From positions 1 through 20,873 of the forward strand of contig JAJXUC010000057.1 of NCBI GenBank assembly GCA_021783435.1: a DNA stretch of 20,873 nt. Reading direction: 5' to 3'. The position numbers and the translations under genes were made by a program. The notes beneath the pieces are model-generated. The model saw only the letters and a list, made by a program, of their open reading frames with translations. It was not told the origin of the DNA and did no database searches. Positions 1 to 6,479 of this stretch are shown here, piece after piece. The stretch's first letter is position 1. Each line of letters opens with the position of its first letter. This stretch comes from Pseudomonadota bacterium (GTDB taxonomy: Bacteria; Pseudomonadota; Gammaproteobacteria; Burkholderiales; Burkholderiaceae).

Positions 1-714
1 CGAGGCGCGCTGCTCGAAGGCATACTGCCACAGCCAGTCCACCACCTGCACCACGCCGGCGTCGTTGGCGTCCAGCGCGCGGCCGCTCTTGCCCAGTTCG
101 ACCAGTTGCTCGAACTGGTTGACCCCGCTCATGCCGGATGCGGCGCCGTTCTTCTGCGCCTGGCGCACCGAGCGTGCGAGGTTGAAGAACTCGGTGGTAT
201 AGCGCGCAATGTCCACCGGGTTGGCCACGACCAGATGGATGGGGCGGCGCAGCATGCGCTCGAGTTCCGCCTTCCAGGACAGGTCGAAGGGCTCGGCCGT
301 GGCGATGGTCACACCGTCCGCGTCGGCGGCGACCGGCAGAATGCGATGACGCTCCGCATAGCTGAGCGAGACGAGATCGCCGATCTTGCCGATGTCCACC
401 TTCAGCGGATCGATGCGCAGGTGCGGCAAGGCGGCGCGTTTGGCCAGCCAGGCGGTGAGCATGTCAAGGTCCAGCATCTTCGCGTCCGCCGGGCGCGTCA
501 GCCCGGCGTTGGCCACCTTGTGCAGGACATGCAGGCGCGCGCTGGCGTGACCGCAGCGGTCCAGGCCCTGGCGCAGACCGGCATCGTCGATCAGGCCGTC
601 CTCGTGCAGCCAGTGCAGCACCTCCCGCCAGTCCAGCGCGCCATGCATGGGACGCGGCGCCTTCTTGCCCTGCGGCGTGTCAAGGTTCGCTGGAGCGGAT
701 CCGGGTGCTTGCAT
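1..714 (-). CDS. GspE/PulE/PilB-family secretion or pilus ATPase, N-terminal part (cut by the window edge)
   Basis: The frame is open from an ATG at 714 to base 1 (238 codons) with no stop, so the C-terminal part lies outside the window. Residues of about 80-180 (…LPHLRIDPLKVDIGKIG… then …RHRILPVAADADGVTIATAEPFDL) match the N-terminal domain of type II secretion and type IV pilus ATPases (T2SSE_N/MshEN type). That domain docks on the inner-membrane platform and in some members binds c-di-GMP. The last visible residues (VVDWLWQYAFEQRAS) are where the second N-terminal domain of these ATPases begins, normally followed by a DIH motif. Walker A and B, the Asp box and the tetracysteine zinc motif would lie beyond the edge, so PilB, GspE and a stand-alone homologue cannot be told apart. 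The family call is secure; the exact system is not. No ribosome binding site precedes the ATG; see the promoter entry at 715-749. Confidence 0.85.
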   Translation of the reverse strand, partial: MQAPGSAPANLDTPQGKKAPRPMHGALDWREVLHWLHEDGLIDDAGLRQGLDRCGHASARLHVLHKVANAGLTRPADAKMLDLDMLTAWLAKRAALPHLRIDPLKVDIGKIGDLVSLSYAERHRILPVAADADGVTIATAEPFDLSWKAELERMLRRPIHLVVANPVDIARYTTEFFNLARSVRQAQKNGAASGMSGVNQFEQLVELGKSGRALDANDAGVVQVVDWLWQYAFEQRAS

Positions 715-749
715 GCGGTGAGTGTAGATGCAGCATGCCCCGGTGTCAG
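715..749 (-). promoter_or_regulatory. Predicted sigma70 promoter for the GspE-like gene, possibly leaderless
   Basis: On the minus strand CTGACA (749-744) and TACACT (726-721) are separated by exactly 17 bases; each matches five of six consensus positions. The -10 box ends six bases before the ATG at 714, so the expected transcription start is at or next to the start codon. The -35 box overlaps the stop codon (748-746) of the upstream glycosylase gene, giving the ATPase gene its own promoter despite the 31-base gap. The boxes are seen directly; the leaderless mRNA is inferred. Confidence 0.6.
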
Positions 750-1246
750 ATCAAGGCATGGCGCGCAAACACCTCGCGCCACGCCTCGAGCTTGCGCGCG
801 AAACTCCATGAAGCATTCGCCGGGCTGGTGGATGGCAGACGGTAACAGTCAGGAACCAGGCCGGCGGTCAAGCGCATCAAACGCGCGGACTCGCCCCCGT
901 TGTGCGCAATCGCCTGCAGTTGCGACAAGCCCGCCACCAGACCACGCAGATCATTGGGCCTGGCATCGGTGATCGCCGCATCCAGACTGCCCTCCCGCGC
1001 GCAAGCCGCGTACACGTCCCAGATGCCCAATCCACGCTCGCACACGGCCGCCAGGCGGTCCGCATAGGGCAAGGCCACCAAGTCCGCCTCGAACAAGGCC
1101 GAGAGCAGCGGCCAGAACTGGTTGCGCGGATGCGCGTAGTACTGCTGCGCCTGCAGCGAAGCCTGACTCGGGAAACTGCCCAGCACCAGCAGTCGGGTCC
1201 GTGGCCCCGCCACGGGAGGCAGGCCCTGCAATCGAGAAAGCGGCAT
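746..1246 (-). CDS. DNA-deoxyinosine glycosylase (uracil-DNA glycosylase fold)
   Basis: A 166-residue protein of the uracil-DNA glycosylase superfamily, closest by eye to the hypoxanthine (deoxyinosine) DNA glycosylases. These enzymes remove deaminated bases and start base-excision repair. The N-terminal active-site loop reads VLGSFPS (residues 21-27) and is followed by the typical QQYYAHPRNQFWPLL segment (about 34-48). The C-terminal DNA-contact motif is LPSTSPANAS near residue 137. The length is normal for the family. The gene begins with ATG at 1246 and ends at TGA 748-746, whose bases are shared with the -35 box of the next gene. It is GC-rich like the core genome and lies just outside the disrupted tRNA-Gly border. 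Substrate (hypoxanthine versus uracil) cannot be settled from motifs alone. Confidence 0.85.
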   Translation of the reverse strand: MPLSRLQGLPPVAGPRTRLLVLGSFPSQASLQAQQYYAHPRNQFWPLLSALFEADLVALPYADRLAAVCERGLGIWDVYAACAREGSLDAAITDARPNDLRGLVAGLSQLQAIAHNGGESARLMRLTAGLVPDCYRLPSTSPANASWSFARKLEAWREVFARHALI

Positions 1247-1371
1247 GCGAAGTCAAGGCGTCATCGGGGCGCGCTGTGGGGTGATGGGCACCGCGAGAGA
1301 GGTCCGGCCAGCCCGGTTGCACGCCTGATCGGCATCGACAGCCCGGCATGCGGCCGGACTCGCCGCCTGCC

Positions 1372-1377
1372 TACAAT
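1372..1377 (+). promoter_or_regulatory. -10 box of the tRNA-Gly promoter
   Basis: TACAAT lies 12 bases before the first base of the tRNA-Gly fragment at 1390, the usual place for a tRNA -10 box. No good -35 is visible at the expected distance (around 1349-1354). Its presence suggests the 5' half of the tRNA is the original chromosomal part. Confidence 0.45.
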
Positions 1378-1389
1378 TGCAAATCTTTC

Positions 1390-1427
1390 GCGAGCGCAGT
1401 TCAATGGTAGGACTTCTGCTTCCCAAA
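1390..1427 (+). pseudogene. 5' half of tRNA-Gly(CCC), broken after the anticodon loop
   Basis: The sequence has the acceptor 5' strand GCGAGCG (1390-1396), CA, a D arm GTTC-AATGGTAG-GAC, and an anticodon arm starting TCTGC followed by the loop TTCCCAA with anticodon CCC, all as in bacterial tRNA-Gly(CCC). Directly after the loop the expected strand GCAGA is replaced by AGGTAAGC. No T arm (GGTTCGAATCC type) and no CGCTCGC acceptor partner follows. An integrase gene starts about 100 bases downstream, so this is a tRNA used as an integration site whose 3' half was not restored or was later lost. It cannot fold into a tRNA, so glycine GGG codons must be read by another tRNA. Confidence 0.75.
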
Positions 1428-1479
1428 GGTAAGCAAGATCGCCCTGAGACCCGCATGAATGCTTGTATTTCCTGTGCCG

Positions 1480-1516
1480 CCTATCCCTTTTATGGGAATC
1501 CAGTGGGAATGATAGG
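1480..1516 (+). repeat. Repeat cluster between the tRNA-Gly fragment and the integrase start
   Basis: TGGGAAT occurs twice as a direct repeat (1493-1499 and 1504-1510), enclosed by the inverted pair CCTATC (1480-1485) and GATAGG (1511-1516). Short repeats of this kind next to a tRNA and an integrase start may be recombinase arm sites or an autoregulatory operator. The sequence is seen; the role is inferred. Confidence 0.35.
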
Positions 1517-1531
1517 AAAGGAACAAGCATC

Positions 1532-1870
1532 ATGGCTTACTTCGAACAACACGGCAATGGCTGGTCTGCGCAAGTGCGTCGCAAGGGTGCGCCATCGATC
1601 AGCCGCACCTTTGATCTGAAGACCGATGCCGAAGCCTTGGCGCGCGAGGTCGAGCGCGAACACCAGCGCGGCAACGTCATGGCGATGCGCAATGACGCGG
1701 GCAAGGTGACCCTTGGTGAAGTCGCGGACATCTACATGGTGGCCGTGGTGCCGCTCCGCCGCTCGCATTCCGCTGGGACGCACATCCGGTTTGCCAAGGA
1801 ACGATTTGGCAAGTTCTTCCTGGCCAATATCCGTTCTGTCGATGTTGCCAAGTGGCGCGATGAACTGCTG
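1532..1870 (+). pseudogene. Tyrosine recombinase (phage/island integrase), N-terminal fragment
   Basis: The first 113 codons of a tyrosine-type integrase remain: an N-terminal arm-binding segment (MAYFEQHGNGWSAQVRRKG), a helical stretch (TDAEALAREVEREHQRG) and the start of the SAM-like core-binding domain (TLGEVADIYM … RFGKFFLANIRSVDVAKWRDELL). The start at 1532 is chosen because AGGAAAGGAA (1514-1523) lies eight bases upstream. After WRDELL the reading frame runs into antisense sequence of an IS3 transposase, staying open to 2482 by chance. The catalytic domain with the R..HxxR..Y residues is absent, so the enzyme must be inactive. Its position 100 bases from the tRNA-Gly fragment, reading away from it, is typical of integrative islands and prophages that target tRNA genes. 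The missing C-terminal part is not found elsewhere in the window. Confidence 0.8.
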
Positions 1871-2531
1871 GTACTTGATGCTCTTCCACAGCCGCTCGAC
1901 GAACACGTTGTCGCGCCAGCAGCCGCGGCCGTCCATGCTGATGGCGATGCCGTGGCGGCGCAGCGTGTCGGTAAACTCCAGGCTGCTGAACTGGCTGCCC
2001 TGATCGGTGTTCATGATCTCGGGCTTGCCGTGGCGGGCGATGGCCTCCTCCAGCGCAGCCACGCAGAAGTCGGCCTCCATGGTGATCGACACGCGGTGGG
2101 CCAGCACGCGTCGGCTGTGCCAGTCCAGGACGGCGGCCAGGTAGACGAAGCCGCGCGCCATCGGGATGTACGTGATGTCCATCGCCCAGACCTGGTTGGC
2201 GCGCTCGATCTTCAAGCCGCGCAGCAGGTACGGGTAGATCGGATGCCGAGGATGCTTGCGGCTCGTGTTGGGCTTCTTGTACAGCGCCTCGATGCCCATG
2301 CGCGCCATCAGCGTGCCGACGTGCAGTCGGCCGACCCCGATGTCCTTCGCGCTGCAGCAGGCCGCACAGCAGCCGGCTGCCGGCGAACGGATGCTCCAAG
2401 TGCAGCTCGTCGATGCGCCGCATCAGCGCCAGGTCGCGCTCGCTCACCGGGCGGGGCCGGTAATACGCAGTCCCCCGGCTGATGTCGAGCAACTGGGCCT
2501 GGCGTTTCACCGGAAGCTTGTGGTCGCGGCA
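1871..2531 (-). pseudogene. IS3-family OrfB transposase, frameshifted and 3'-truncated
   Basis: The first part (HKLPVKRQAQLLDISRG … LLCGLLQREGHR) and the second part (VGRLHVGTLMARMGIEALYKKP … VERLWKSIKYQ) are in different frames. The shift falls at the four C's of 2335-2338: one base fewer would restore the expected GHRVGRLHVGTLM junction. The retained part holds the rve catalytic core with all three acidic residues in their usual settings: D in [10 protein letters not shown] in NTDQGSQF, and E in WRDNVFVERLW. The C-terminal 40 or so residues are missing because homology stops near 1870, where the integrase sequence begins. A likely start is the GTG at 2510 or the upstream fusion frame. The gene cannot make a functional transposase. 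Confidence 0.75.
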
Positions 2532-2532
2532 G

Positions 2533-2844
2533 GTCTTTGCTTGCGCTCAGCAGTCCCGCCTTGGTGAGCGCGCCGCTTAAAAAATCGATTTCCAGCGCCT
2601 GCTGCCCGATCTTCGCGTGCAGCACCTTCACGTCCACGCTCGGCGCCGCGGCCGCCGGTGCGCCGCCCGAGCCGAACACATCGGCGGCGCGCTCCAGCAG
2701 CTGCCGGCGCCACTCGGTGACCTGCGTGGGGTGAACCTCGAACTGCTGGGCGACCTCGGCGATCGTCTTGTCGTCCTTCATCGCCGCCAAGGCCACTTTG
2801 GCCTTGAACCCCGGCGAGTGGTTGCGCCGCGTCCTCTTGCTCAT
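2533..2844 (-). CDS. IS3-family OrfA (helix-turn-helix transposase subunit)
   Basis: From the ATG at 2844 the protein reads MSKRTRRNHSPGFKAKVALAAM and continues with a helix-turn-helix (KTIAEVAQQFEVHPTQVTEWRRQLL, about residues 26-50). A leucine-zipper-like segment (VLHAKIGQQALEIDFLSGALTKAGLL) ends near residue 100. This is the OrfA layout of IS3 elements; OrfA binds the terminal repeats. Family similarity ends near 2533. No stop codon appears there and the frame stays open to 2308, whereas OrfA proteins of this type normally end at about this point. Either the stop has been lost or the OrfA/OrfB frame relation has been altered. Within its homologous part the gene appears intact, but the element lacks its other end and orfB is broken. 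Confidence 0.65.
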
Positions 2845-2927
2845 GTCTGCTCCTGATCTGGCGGGCGAATTCATCGCCCAGGGGAGCAGCCTACCCACTT
2901 ATCGCCGTGTTCAGTTTTGCCGAGCCA

Positions 2928-3025
2928 CCTCTCGTTCGGCGGGTTGAAGCTGTCGGTACGTCGTTCTTGTCATCCACAGCACCTTACCGGATGGCAAGGT
3001 GTTGCACTTCAGATTTGAGGCCACC
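2928..3025 (-). mobile_element. 5' end of an IS30-family element (remnant)
   Basis: Only the 5' tip remains. On the minus strand an ATG at 2973 starts MTRTTYRQLQPAERE, the usual beginning of IS30 transposases, and is cut at about 2928 by the IS3 element. Upstream, bases 2998-3018 match the terminal repeat of the second IS30 remnant (8997-9017) at 17 of 21 positions when read in inverted orientation, including the core AAGTGCAACACC versus AAGCGCAACACC. The outer end of this copy therefore lies near 3025. It is the boundary facing the TonB cassette. Confidence 0.6.
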
Positions 3026-3062
3026 GTCAGAGAAATGTAACACTTTCCCAATCCTCCCCGCG

Positions 3063-3078
3063 TTATCCTGACGGATAA
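3063..3078. repeat. Small inverted repeat upstream of the methyltransferase
   Basis: TTATCC and GGATAA form a perfect six-base inverted pair around TGAC, just inside the IS30 boundary and about 145 bases before the methyltransferase start. It resembles an operator half-site pair, but no regulator gene is near. A TATAAA (3192-3197) closer to the gene could be a -10 box, without a clear -35. Role unknown. Confidence 0.25.
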
Positions 3079-3221
3079 TCTGTAAATTCGCGCCGCGAGA
3101 CAAACGGGCATCGGATCACGCGGCAAACTCGTCAGACATCGAGCAGAGGAAAAGTCTATCGAGCATGGGTGCTTTTTCATGGCGCCCAATTTATAAAAGT
3201 CACGAACCAGGGGAAATTGCA

Positions 3222-4043
3222 ATGAATAAACAAACCCTCAATGCAATTGACGCTGTCAAGGTTCTTATGCGGCCGTTCATCCCGCCATCGCTGCTTAGAG
3301 CGCGCGCTGAACGTAATTTTTTCTTAGAGCGGAGCTGGTATGCAAAACATCTTGGTGCTTTTCCATCGTTCATTTCTGCAAATCAGTATCTCTCAGAGAA
3401 GAATATTCAGGGAAACGGTTATGTGTTAGATCATGAGAGTTGGCTTAAGGAGCGCATCAAACTTAGCTCACACGATTATCCGCCGCTCTTTTGGATCAGC
3501 AAATTAATAGCTCAAAATAAATTGCGCTCAATCATTGATTTTGGCGGAAGTGTTGGGGTTTCGTACTACGCCTTCAAGGACTATATCGAAATTCCAGCCG
3601 ATTTATCTTGGACGGTGTGCGAATTACCGGAAGCCGCGGAGATGGGCGCGAAAATTGCAAAAGAAAAAGGTGAATCACAGTTGTCATTCGTGAGTGATCC
3701 GACAGTAATATCGGGCGCATCCATATTTTATGCGGCAGGAGTTTTGCATTATCTCGATAAAACCTTGGCGCAATTGTTGGTGGAAAACAATGCAAATCCT
3801 GATTATTTGATCATTAACAAGCTGCCGCTATCATCGCGAGAATCGTTTGTCGCGATAGAGGGCGGAGGCAACGGCTTCTATCCTTGCCGAATTCAATGCG
3901 TGTCGAGTTTTATTCGTGAAATGCGCTCGATCGGCTATGATGTGATTGATAGATGGAAATGTCTTGAGCATCGGATGGATGTCATTCTGCGACCGGATCT
4001 TTCATTTCCCCATTATCAGGGGTTTGTGCTCGTCAAAAAATAG
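3222..4043 (+). CDS. Putative SAM-dependent methyltransferase, TIGR04325-like
   Basis: A 273-residue protein resembling the TIGR04325 methyltransferases, which usually sit in surface-polysaccharide gene clusters. The SAM-binding motif I is SIIDFGGSVGVSYYAF (about residues 106-121). It is followed by the acidic strand SWTVCEL and a motif-IV-like region (ASIFYAAGVLHYLD), with LIINKLPLS and a C-terminal FPHYQGFVLVKK. The start is set at 3222 because AGGGGAA (3209-3215) lies six bases before that ATG; an upstream in-frame ATG at 3165 has no such site. Base composition is much more AT-rich than any neighbour, a clear sign of transfer from another genome. It stands alone: no glycosyltransferase or sugar gene is near, and it is separated from exbB by 354 bases. 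The family call is by motif recognition; the substrate is unknown. Confidence 0.7.
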   Translation: MNKQTLNAIDAVKVLMRPFIPPSLLRARAERNFFLERSWYAKHLGAFPSFISANQYLSEKNIQGNGYVLDHESWLKERIKLSSHDYPPLFWISKLIAQNKLRSIIDFGGSVGVSYYAFKDYIEIPADLSWTVCELPEAAEMGAKIAKEKGESQLSFVSDPTVISGASIFYAAGVLHYLDKTLAQLLVENNANPDYLIINKLPLSSRESFVAIEGGGNGFYPCRIQCVSSFIREMRSIGYDVIDRWKCLEHRMDVILRPDLSFPHYQGFVLVKK

Positions 4044-4397
4044 TTCTTGATCGGTGTGCGGACTATGTGTGCCCAGAGTTTGAAATAGGGAATGAAAAGG
4101 TTTGGGGGCCATGATGAAAGCCGAGATATTTGATTTTATATGTCTTCCCGATGAATCTATTCGGCAATATTGGTATTTTCTAGAGCGCAGGTTAATGCCC
4201 AAGAAAATCCAACAACATTCCTGGCCAAAAATATATTGCGTTTCTCTTTGAAGCCGCCATTGCGTAATTGTTAATCCTATTTCTAGTTAGCTACAAAAGT
4301 TACACAAAACCACAAAATACTTTTTGAGGATGAACGAGCCGTCATAATCAATCCCTACGGTACATGGTTTTACTCAGTCCTGCTCTGGAGTCTGACC
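4044..4397. other. AT-rich gap between the methyltransferase and exbB
   Basis: This 354-base stretch has the same AT-rich character as the methyltransferase gene. It holds one small plus-strand open frame (4111-4251, listed separately) and a possible weak exbB promoter (TTTTTG, 16 bases, CATAAT at about 4341-4346). GGAG at 4387-4390, seven bases before the exbB ATG, is a good ribosome binding site. I see no Fur-type box (GATAATGATAATCATTATC), RNA gene or IS end here. Confidence 0.4.
4111..4251 (+). CDS. Small hypothetical ORF, 46 residues
   Basis: ATG at 4111 opens a frame of 46 codons (starts MMKAEIFDFICLPDES, ends WPKIYCVSL). It has a plausible protein-like composition with aromatic residues (RQYWYFLERR) but no motif I recognise, no signal peptide and only a poor ribosome binding site (GGGGG directly before). 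It may be a decayed fragment of a larger gene that came with the AT-rich methyltransferase, or chance. Low confidence that it is expressed. Confidence 0.2.
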   Translation: MMKAEIFDFICLPDESIRQYWYFLERRLMPKKIQQHSWPKIYCVSL

Positions 4398-5144
4398 ATG
4401 TCGTTTGACACTCTTACCCACCTTGCCCAAACCTCGGGCGGCATTCTTTACATCATGGCCGTGTTGCTGCTCGTGGCTCTGGCAGTAACGATTGAGCGCT
4501 TGTGGGTTCTCGGCCGCATGCAGGCGCAATGCAAGTCTTGGGTGCATGAGCTGAAGGGCCACGCGCATGTGGACGCCAAGCTGCTGAAGGCCAAGATTGA
4601 GCTTGAGCCTGATGCCCCTGCCGCGCAAATCGCTGCCGTGGCCTTGCGTCACGACATGCAAGACACGCTGGACCATTTTTCCAGCCACCTGGAAGAGGCC
4701 GTGATGGACCAGGCACCGCGCATCGACCATGGACTGTGGGTGCTCGACACCATCGTCACCCTGGCCCCGCTGCTGGGCCTGCTGGGCACCATCATCGGTA
4801 TGTTCAACACCTTTCAGGCGTTATCCAACCCTGGTGCAGCAACCCAGACTGTGACCGGCGGAGTTGGCGATGCGCTCATCGCTACCGCTTCCGGCTTGTT
4901 TATTGCCGTGCTCGGCCTGGTGGCATTCAACGCGCTGAACCAGCGCGTGCGGCTGCTGATGCACCAGTTGGAGCGCATCAAGCTGATGCTGGCCAACCGC
5001 ATGGTGCCGCACTACCGCGAAGGCGGCGTGCGCGGTGCGCCTGCTGCGCAGAGGGACCATCCTGCCCAATCCACGGCCAATCACCCAGCGCCGGTTGTGC
5101 CCACTGGGGCAATGGGTCAGGTGCTGCAGCAAACAATCGCTTGA
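4398..5144 (+). CDS. exbB: ExbB-like proton channel subunit (MotA/TolQ/ExbB family)
   Basis: A 248-residue inner-membrane protein that with ExbD turns the proton gradient into mechanical work for TonB. The first membrane helix is at about residues 15-37 (GILYIMAVLLLVALAVTIERLWVL), followed by a long cytoplasmic part. The second helix (TIVTLAPLLGLLGTIIGMFNTF, about 117-138) carries the family's signature LAPLLGLLGTIIGMF. The third helix is ALIATASGLFIAVLGLVAFNAL (about 159-180). The C-terminal tail of about 50 residues after the third helix is Pro/Ala-rich and longer than needed. GGAG seven bases before the ATG supports the start. It is the first gene of exbB-exbD-tonB-receptor, so ExbB is preferred to TolQ; no tol or pal gene is present. 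Confidence 0.9.
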   Translation: MSFDTLTHLAQTSGGILYIMAVLLLVALAVTIERLWVLGRMQAQCKSWVHELKGHAHVDAKLLKAKIELEPDAPAAQIAAVALRHDMQDTLDHFSSHLEEAVMDQAPRIDHGLWVLDTIVTLAPLLGLLGTIIGMFNTFQALSNPGAATQTVTGGVGDALIATASGLFIAVLGLVAFNALNQRVRLLMHQLERIKLMLANRMVPHYREGGVRGAPAAQRDHPAQSTANHPAPVVPTGAMGQVLQQTIA

Positions 5145-5245
5145 GCAGCCGGGCTCCCCTGTTCTTTTTCAATCAGCAAGCGCGGGCTTTTGCCGTGCCC
5201 ACTTTGGCAGCGCCCTCGCGCTGCGGCATTTTTCCTTGAATTGCC

Positions 5246-5653
5246 ATGAAGTATTTCGAAGTCAAGAAAGCCCGCATCGAGATCATTCCGATGATCGACA
5301 TCATGTTCTTCCTGCTGGTGTTCTTCATCATGGTGACGCTGCACATGATTCCCGACGCCGGCATCGCCTCGCGCCTGCCCACCAGTTCCACGGCACAGAG
5401 CATGCCCAAGCCACAGATCACCCTGGCGGTGGACAAGACGGGCAAAATCCATTTCGACCAGAAGATTTTCACCGCCGGCCAGCTCACTGCCCTGCTCAGG
5501 AGCAAGCCGCAGCCTGATCAACTGCAGGTGACCCTGGCAGGTGACAAGGACACCTCGTTGCAGCAGCTCATGGCGGTGATGGACGCCTGCCGCAAGGCGG
5601 GCGTGACGAAGATCGGCCTGGCGACACGCCAGGGCGGGGGCAGCGGCTCATGA
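5246..5653 (+). CDS. exbD: ExbD-like motor subunit (ExbD/TolR family)
   Basis: A 135-residue protein with one N-terminal membrane helix (residues about 13-33, IIPMIDIMFFLLVFFIMVTLH) and a periplasmic domain. Asp18 in PMIDIMFF is the family's conserved proton-carrying aspartate. The periplasmic part shows the usual ITLAVDKTGKIHFDQK and LQVTLAGDKDTSLQQLMAVMDACRKAGVTKIGLAT pattern. The gene lies 101 bases after exbB and overlaps tonB by four bases (ATGA), so exbD and tonB are translationally coupled. The site before the ATG is a weak ribosome binding site. Expected complex: ExbB pentamer with an ExbD dimer in the inner membrane. Confidence 0.9.
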   Translation: MKYFEVKKARIEIIPMIDIMFFLLVFFIMVTLHMIPDAGIASRLPTSSTAQSMPKPQITLAVDKTGKIHFDQKIFTAGQLTALLRSKPQPDQLQVTLAGDKDTSLQQLMAVMDACRKAGVTKIGLATRQGGGSGS

Positions 5654-6405
5654 GCGCCGTGCTGCAGCATCATGGCCCGCAGCATTGGCGTGAGCCGCAT
5701 GCCGGGCAGCGCTGGCCGCTGGCGGCGGGCGCCGCGCTGCTGCTGGAGGTCGTCATCGTCGGTGCGCTGCTCGGGCTGGCCGATCACGACGCGGCGCCGC
5801 CACCGCCCGCGCCGATGCAAATCGCGCTCGACGCCCCGAAGCCGGCACCCCAAACGCTCGCTCCGCCCGTGCCCAAGCCGCCTGAACCCAAGCCGGTTCC
5901 GAAGGCGATTCCAAAGCCCAAACCGGAACCCAGGCCGGTGGTGTACAAAGCGTTGCCACGGCGGCTGCCCAAACCCGATGTGCAGCCGCTACCTCCCAGC
6001 CCCAAGGTGGAGGCCTCACCCGCACCGGCGCCCGACACCCAACCGGCCATGCCGGTGGCGGCACCCACGCCGTCTGCTCCGCCACAACCGCCCGTACCCC
6101 CGGCACCCGGCGTCGCCTCGATCAAGGCCGGCTTCGAGGCCGCATTGCGCAGCGCCATTCAGGCGGCGGTGCGCTATCCCGAAGCCGCAAAGCTGATGCG
6201 CCTTGCAGGGCGAACCCTGATCGATTTCACGTTCACGCACGGTCGCGCCACCGCCATCACGATGTCTCGGAGCAGTGGAAATCGCGGTCTCGATCAAGCC
6301 GCAATTCGCGCCGTCAAAAATGCGCAATACCCGCCTGTGCCCCTCGCGCTGAGCAACGCCGTGATGCATTTTCAAATATGGGTAAGGTTCAAATTTTCTA
6401 ATTAA
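5650..6405 (+). CDS. tonB: TonB energy transducer
   Basis: A 251-residue TonB. A short cytoplasmic N-terminus is followed by one membrane helix (WPLAAGAALLLEVVIVGALLGLA, about residues 22-44) and a long proline-rich periplasmic spacer (about 50-158) with Glu-Pro/Lys-Pro runs such as PKPPEPKPVPKAIPKPKPEP. The C-terminal receptor-binding domain is at about 165-250, with the usual AVRYPEAAKLMRLAGRTLIDFTF, then GLDQAAIRAVKNAQYPPVP. This domain contacts the TonB box of outer-membrane receptors. The start overlaps the exbD stop (5650-5653), fixing the ATG. With the receptor gene 74 bases downstream, the four genes form a full set for one uptake system. GC content is close to the core genome, unlike the methyltransferase. 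Confidence 0.9.
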   Translation: MSAVLQHHGPQHWREPHAGQRWPLAAGAALLLEVVIVGALLGLADHDAAPPPPAPMQIALDAPKPAPQTLAPPVPKPPEPKPVPKAIPKPKPEPRPVVYKALPRRLPKPDVQPLPPSPKVEASPAPAPDTQPAMPVAAPTPSAPPQPPVPPAPGVASIKAGFEAALRSAIQAAVRYPEAAKLMRLAGRTLIDFTFTHGRATAITMSRSSGNRGLDQAAIRAVKNAQYPPVPLALSNAVMHFQIWVRFKFSN

Positions 6406-6479
6406 CGGGATCTCTCATAGTTTATTTTCGCACAATCATTTAAATATAAATTCCGAATAACCTCAAACGCCCCCACACC
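6406..6479 (+). other. AT-rich leader between tonB and the receptor gene
   Basis: A 74-base AT-rich pocket (with TATAAA at 6445-6450) in otherwise GC-rich sequence. It could hold a separate promoter for the receptor gene, but no convincing -35 is seen. No Fur-box-like 19-base palindrome is present. The receptor ATG is preceded by a C-rich stretch without a Shine-Dalgarno sequence. Confidence 0.3.

Larger units (their letters stand above)
1871..2927 (-). mobile_element. Truncated IS3-family insertion sequence
   Basis: An IS3-family element on the minus strand with an orfA/orfB arrangement. Its 5' end is placed near 2927, where the minus strand reads TGGCTCGGC and the IS30-like sequence stops. 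The alternative is an end near 2913 (TGAACACGG). The 3' end is missing: homology stops at about 1870 inside orfB and joins directly to the integrase gene, so no right terminal repeat is present. orfB also carries a frameshift. The element lies between two different remnants (integrase on the left, IS30 on the right), so this is not a simple insertion. A deletion has removed its 3' end together with the rest of the integrase gene. Confidence 0.75.

Noticed and set aside
106..972. Long plus-strand open frame (288 codons)
   Set aside because: It is antisense to the GspE-like ATPase and the glycosylase, both of which have recognisable motifs; its own translation shows no domain.
1428..1531. Group I intron interrupting tRNA-Gly
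   Set aside because: Introns do occur near the anticodon, but the 3' half of the tRNA is not found downstream and an integrase gene follows, so a broken integration site fits better.
1532..2482. Integrase fragment read as one 316-residue protein
   Set aside because: After codon 113 the frame is antisense IS3 sequence and loses all integrase similarity; it stays open by chance.
5145..5245. Terminator or separate promoter between exbB and exbD
   Set aside because: The 101-base gap has short T runs but no stable hairpin followed by a U tract, and no convincing promoter pair.
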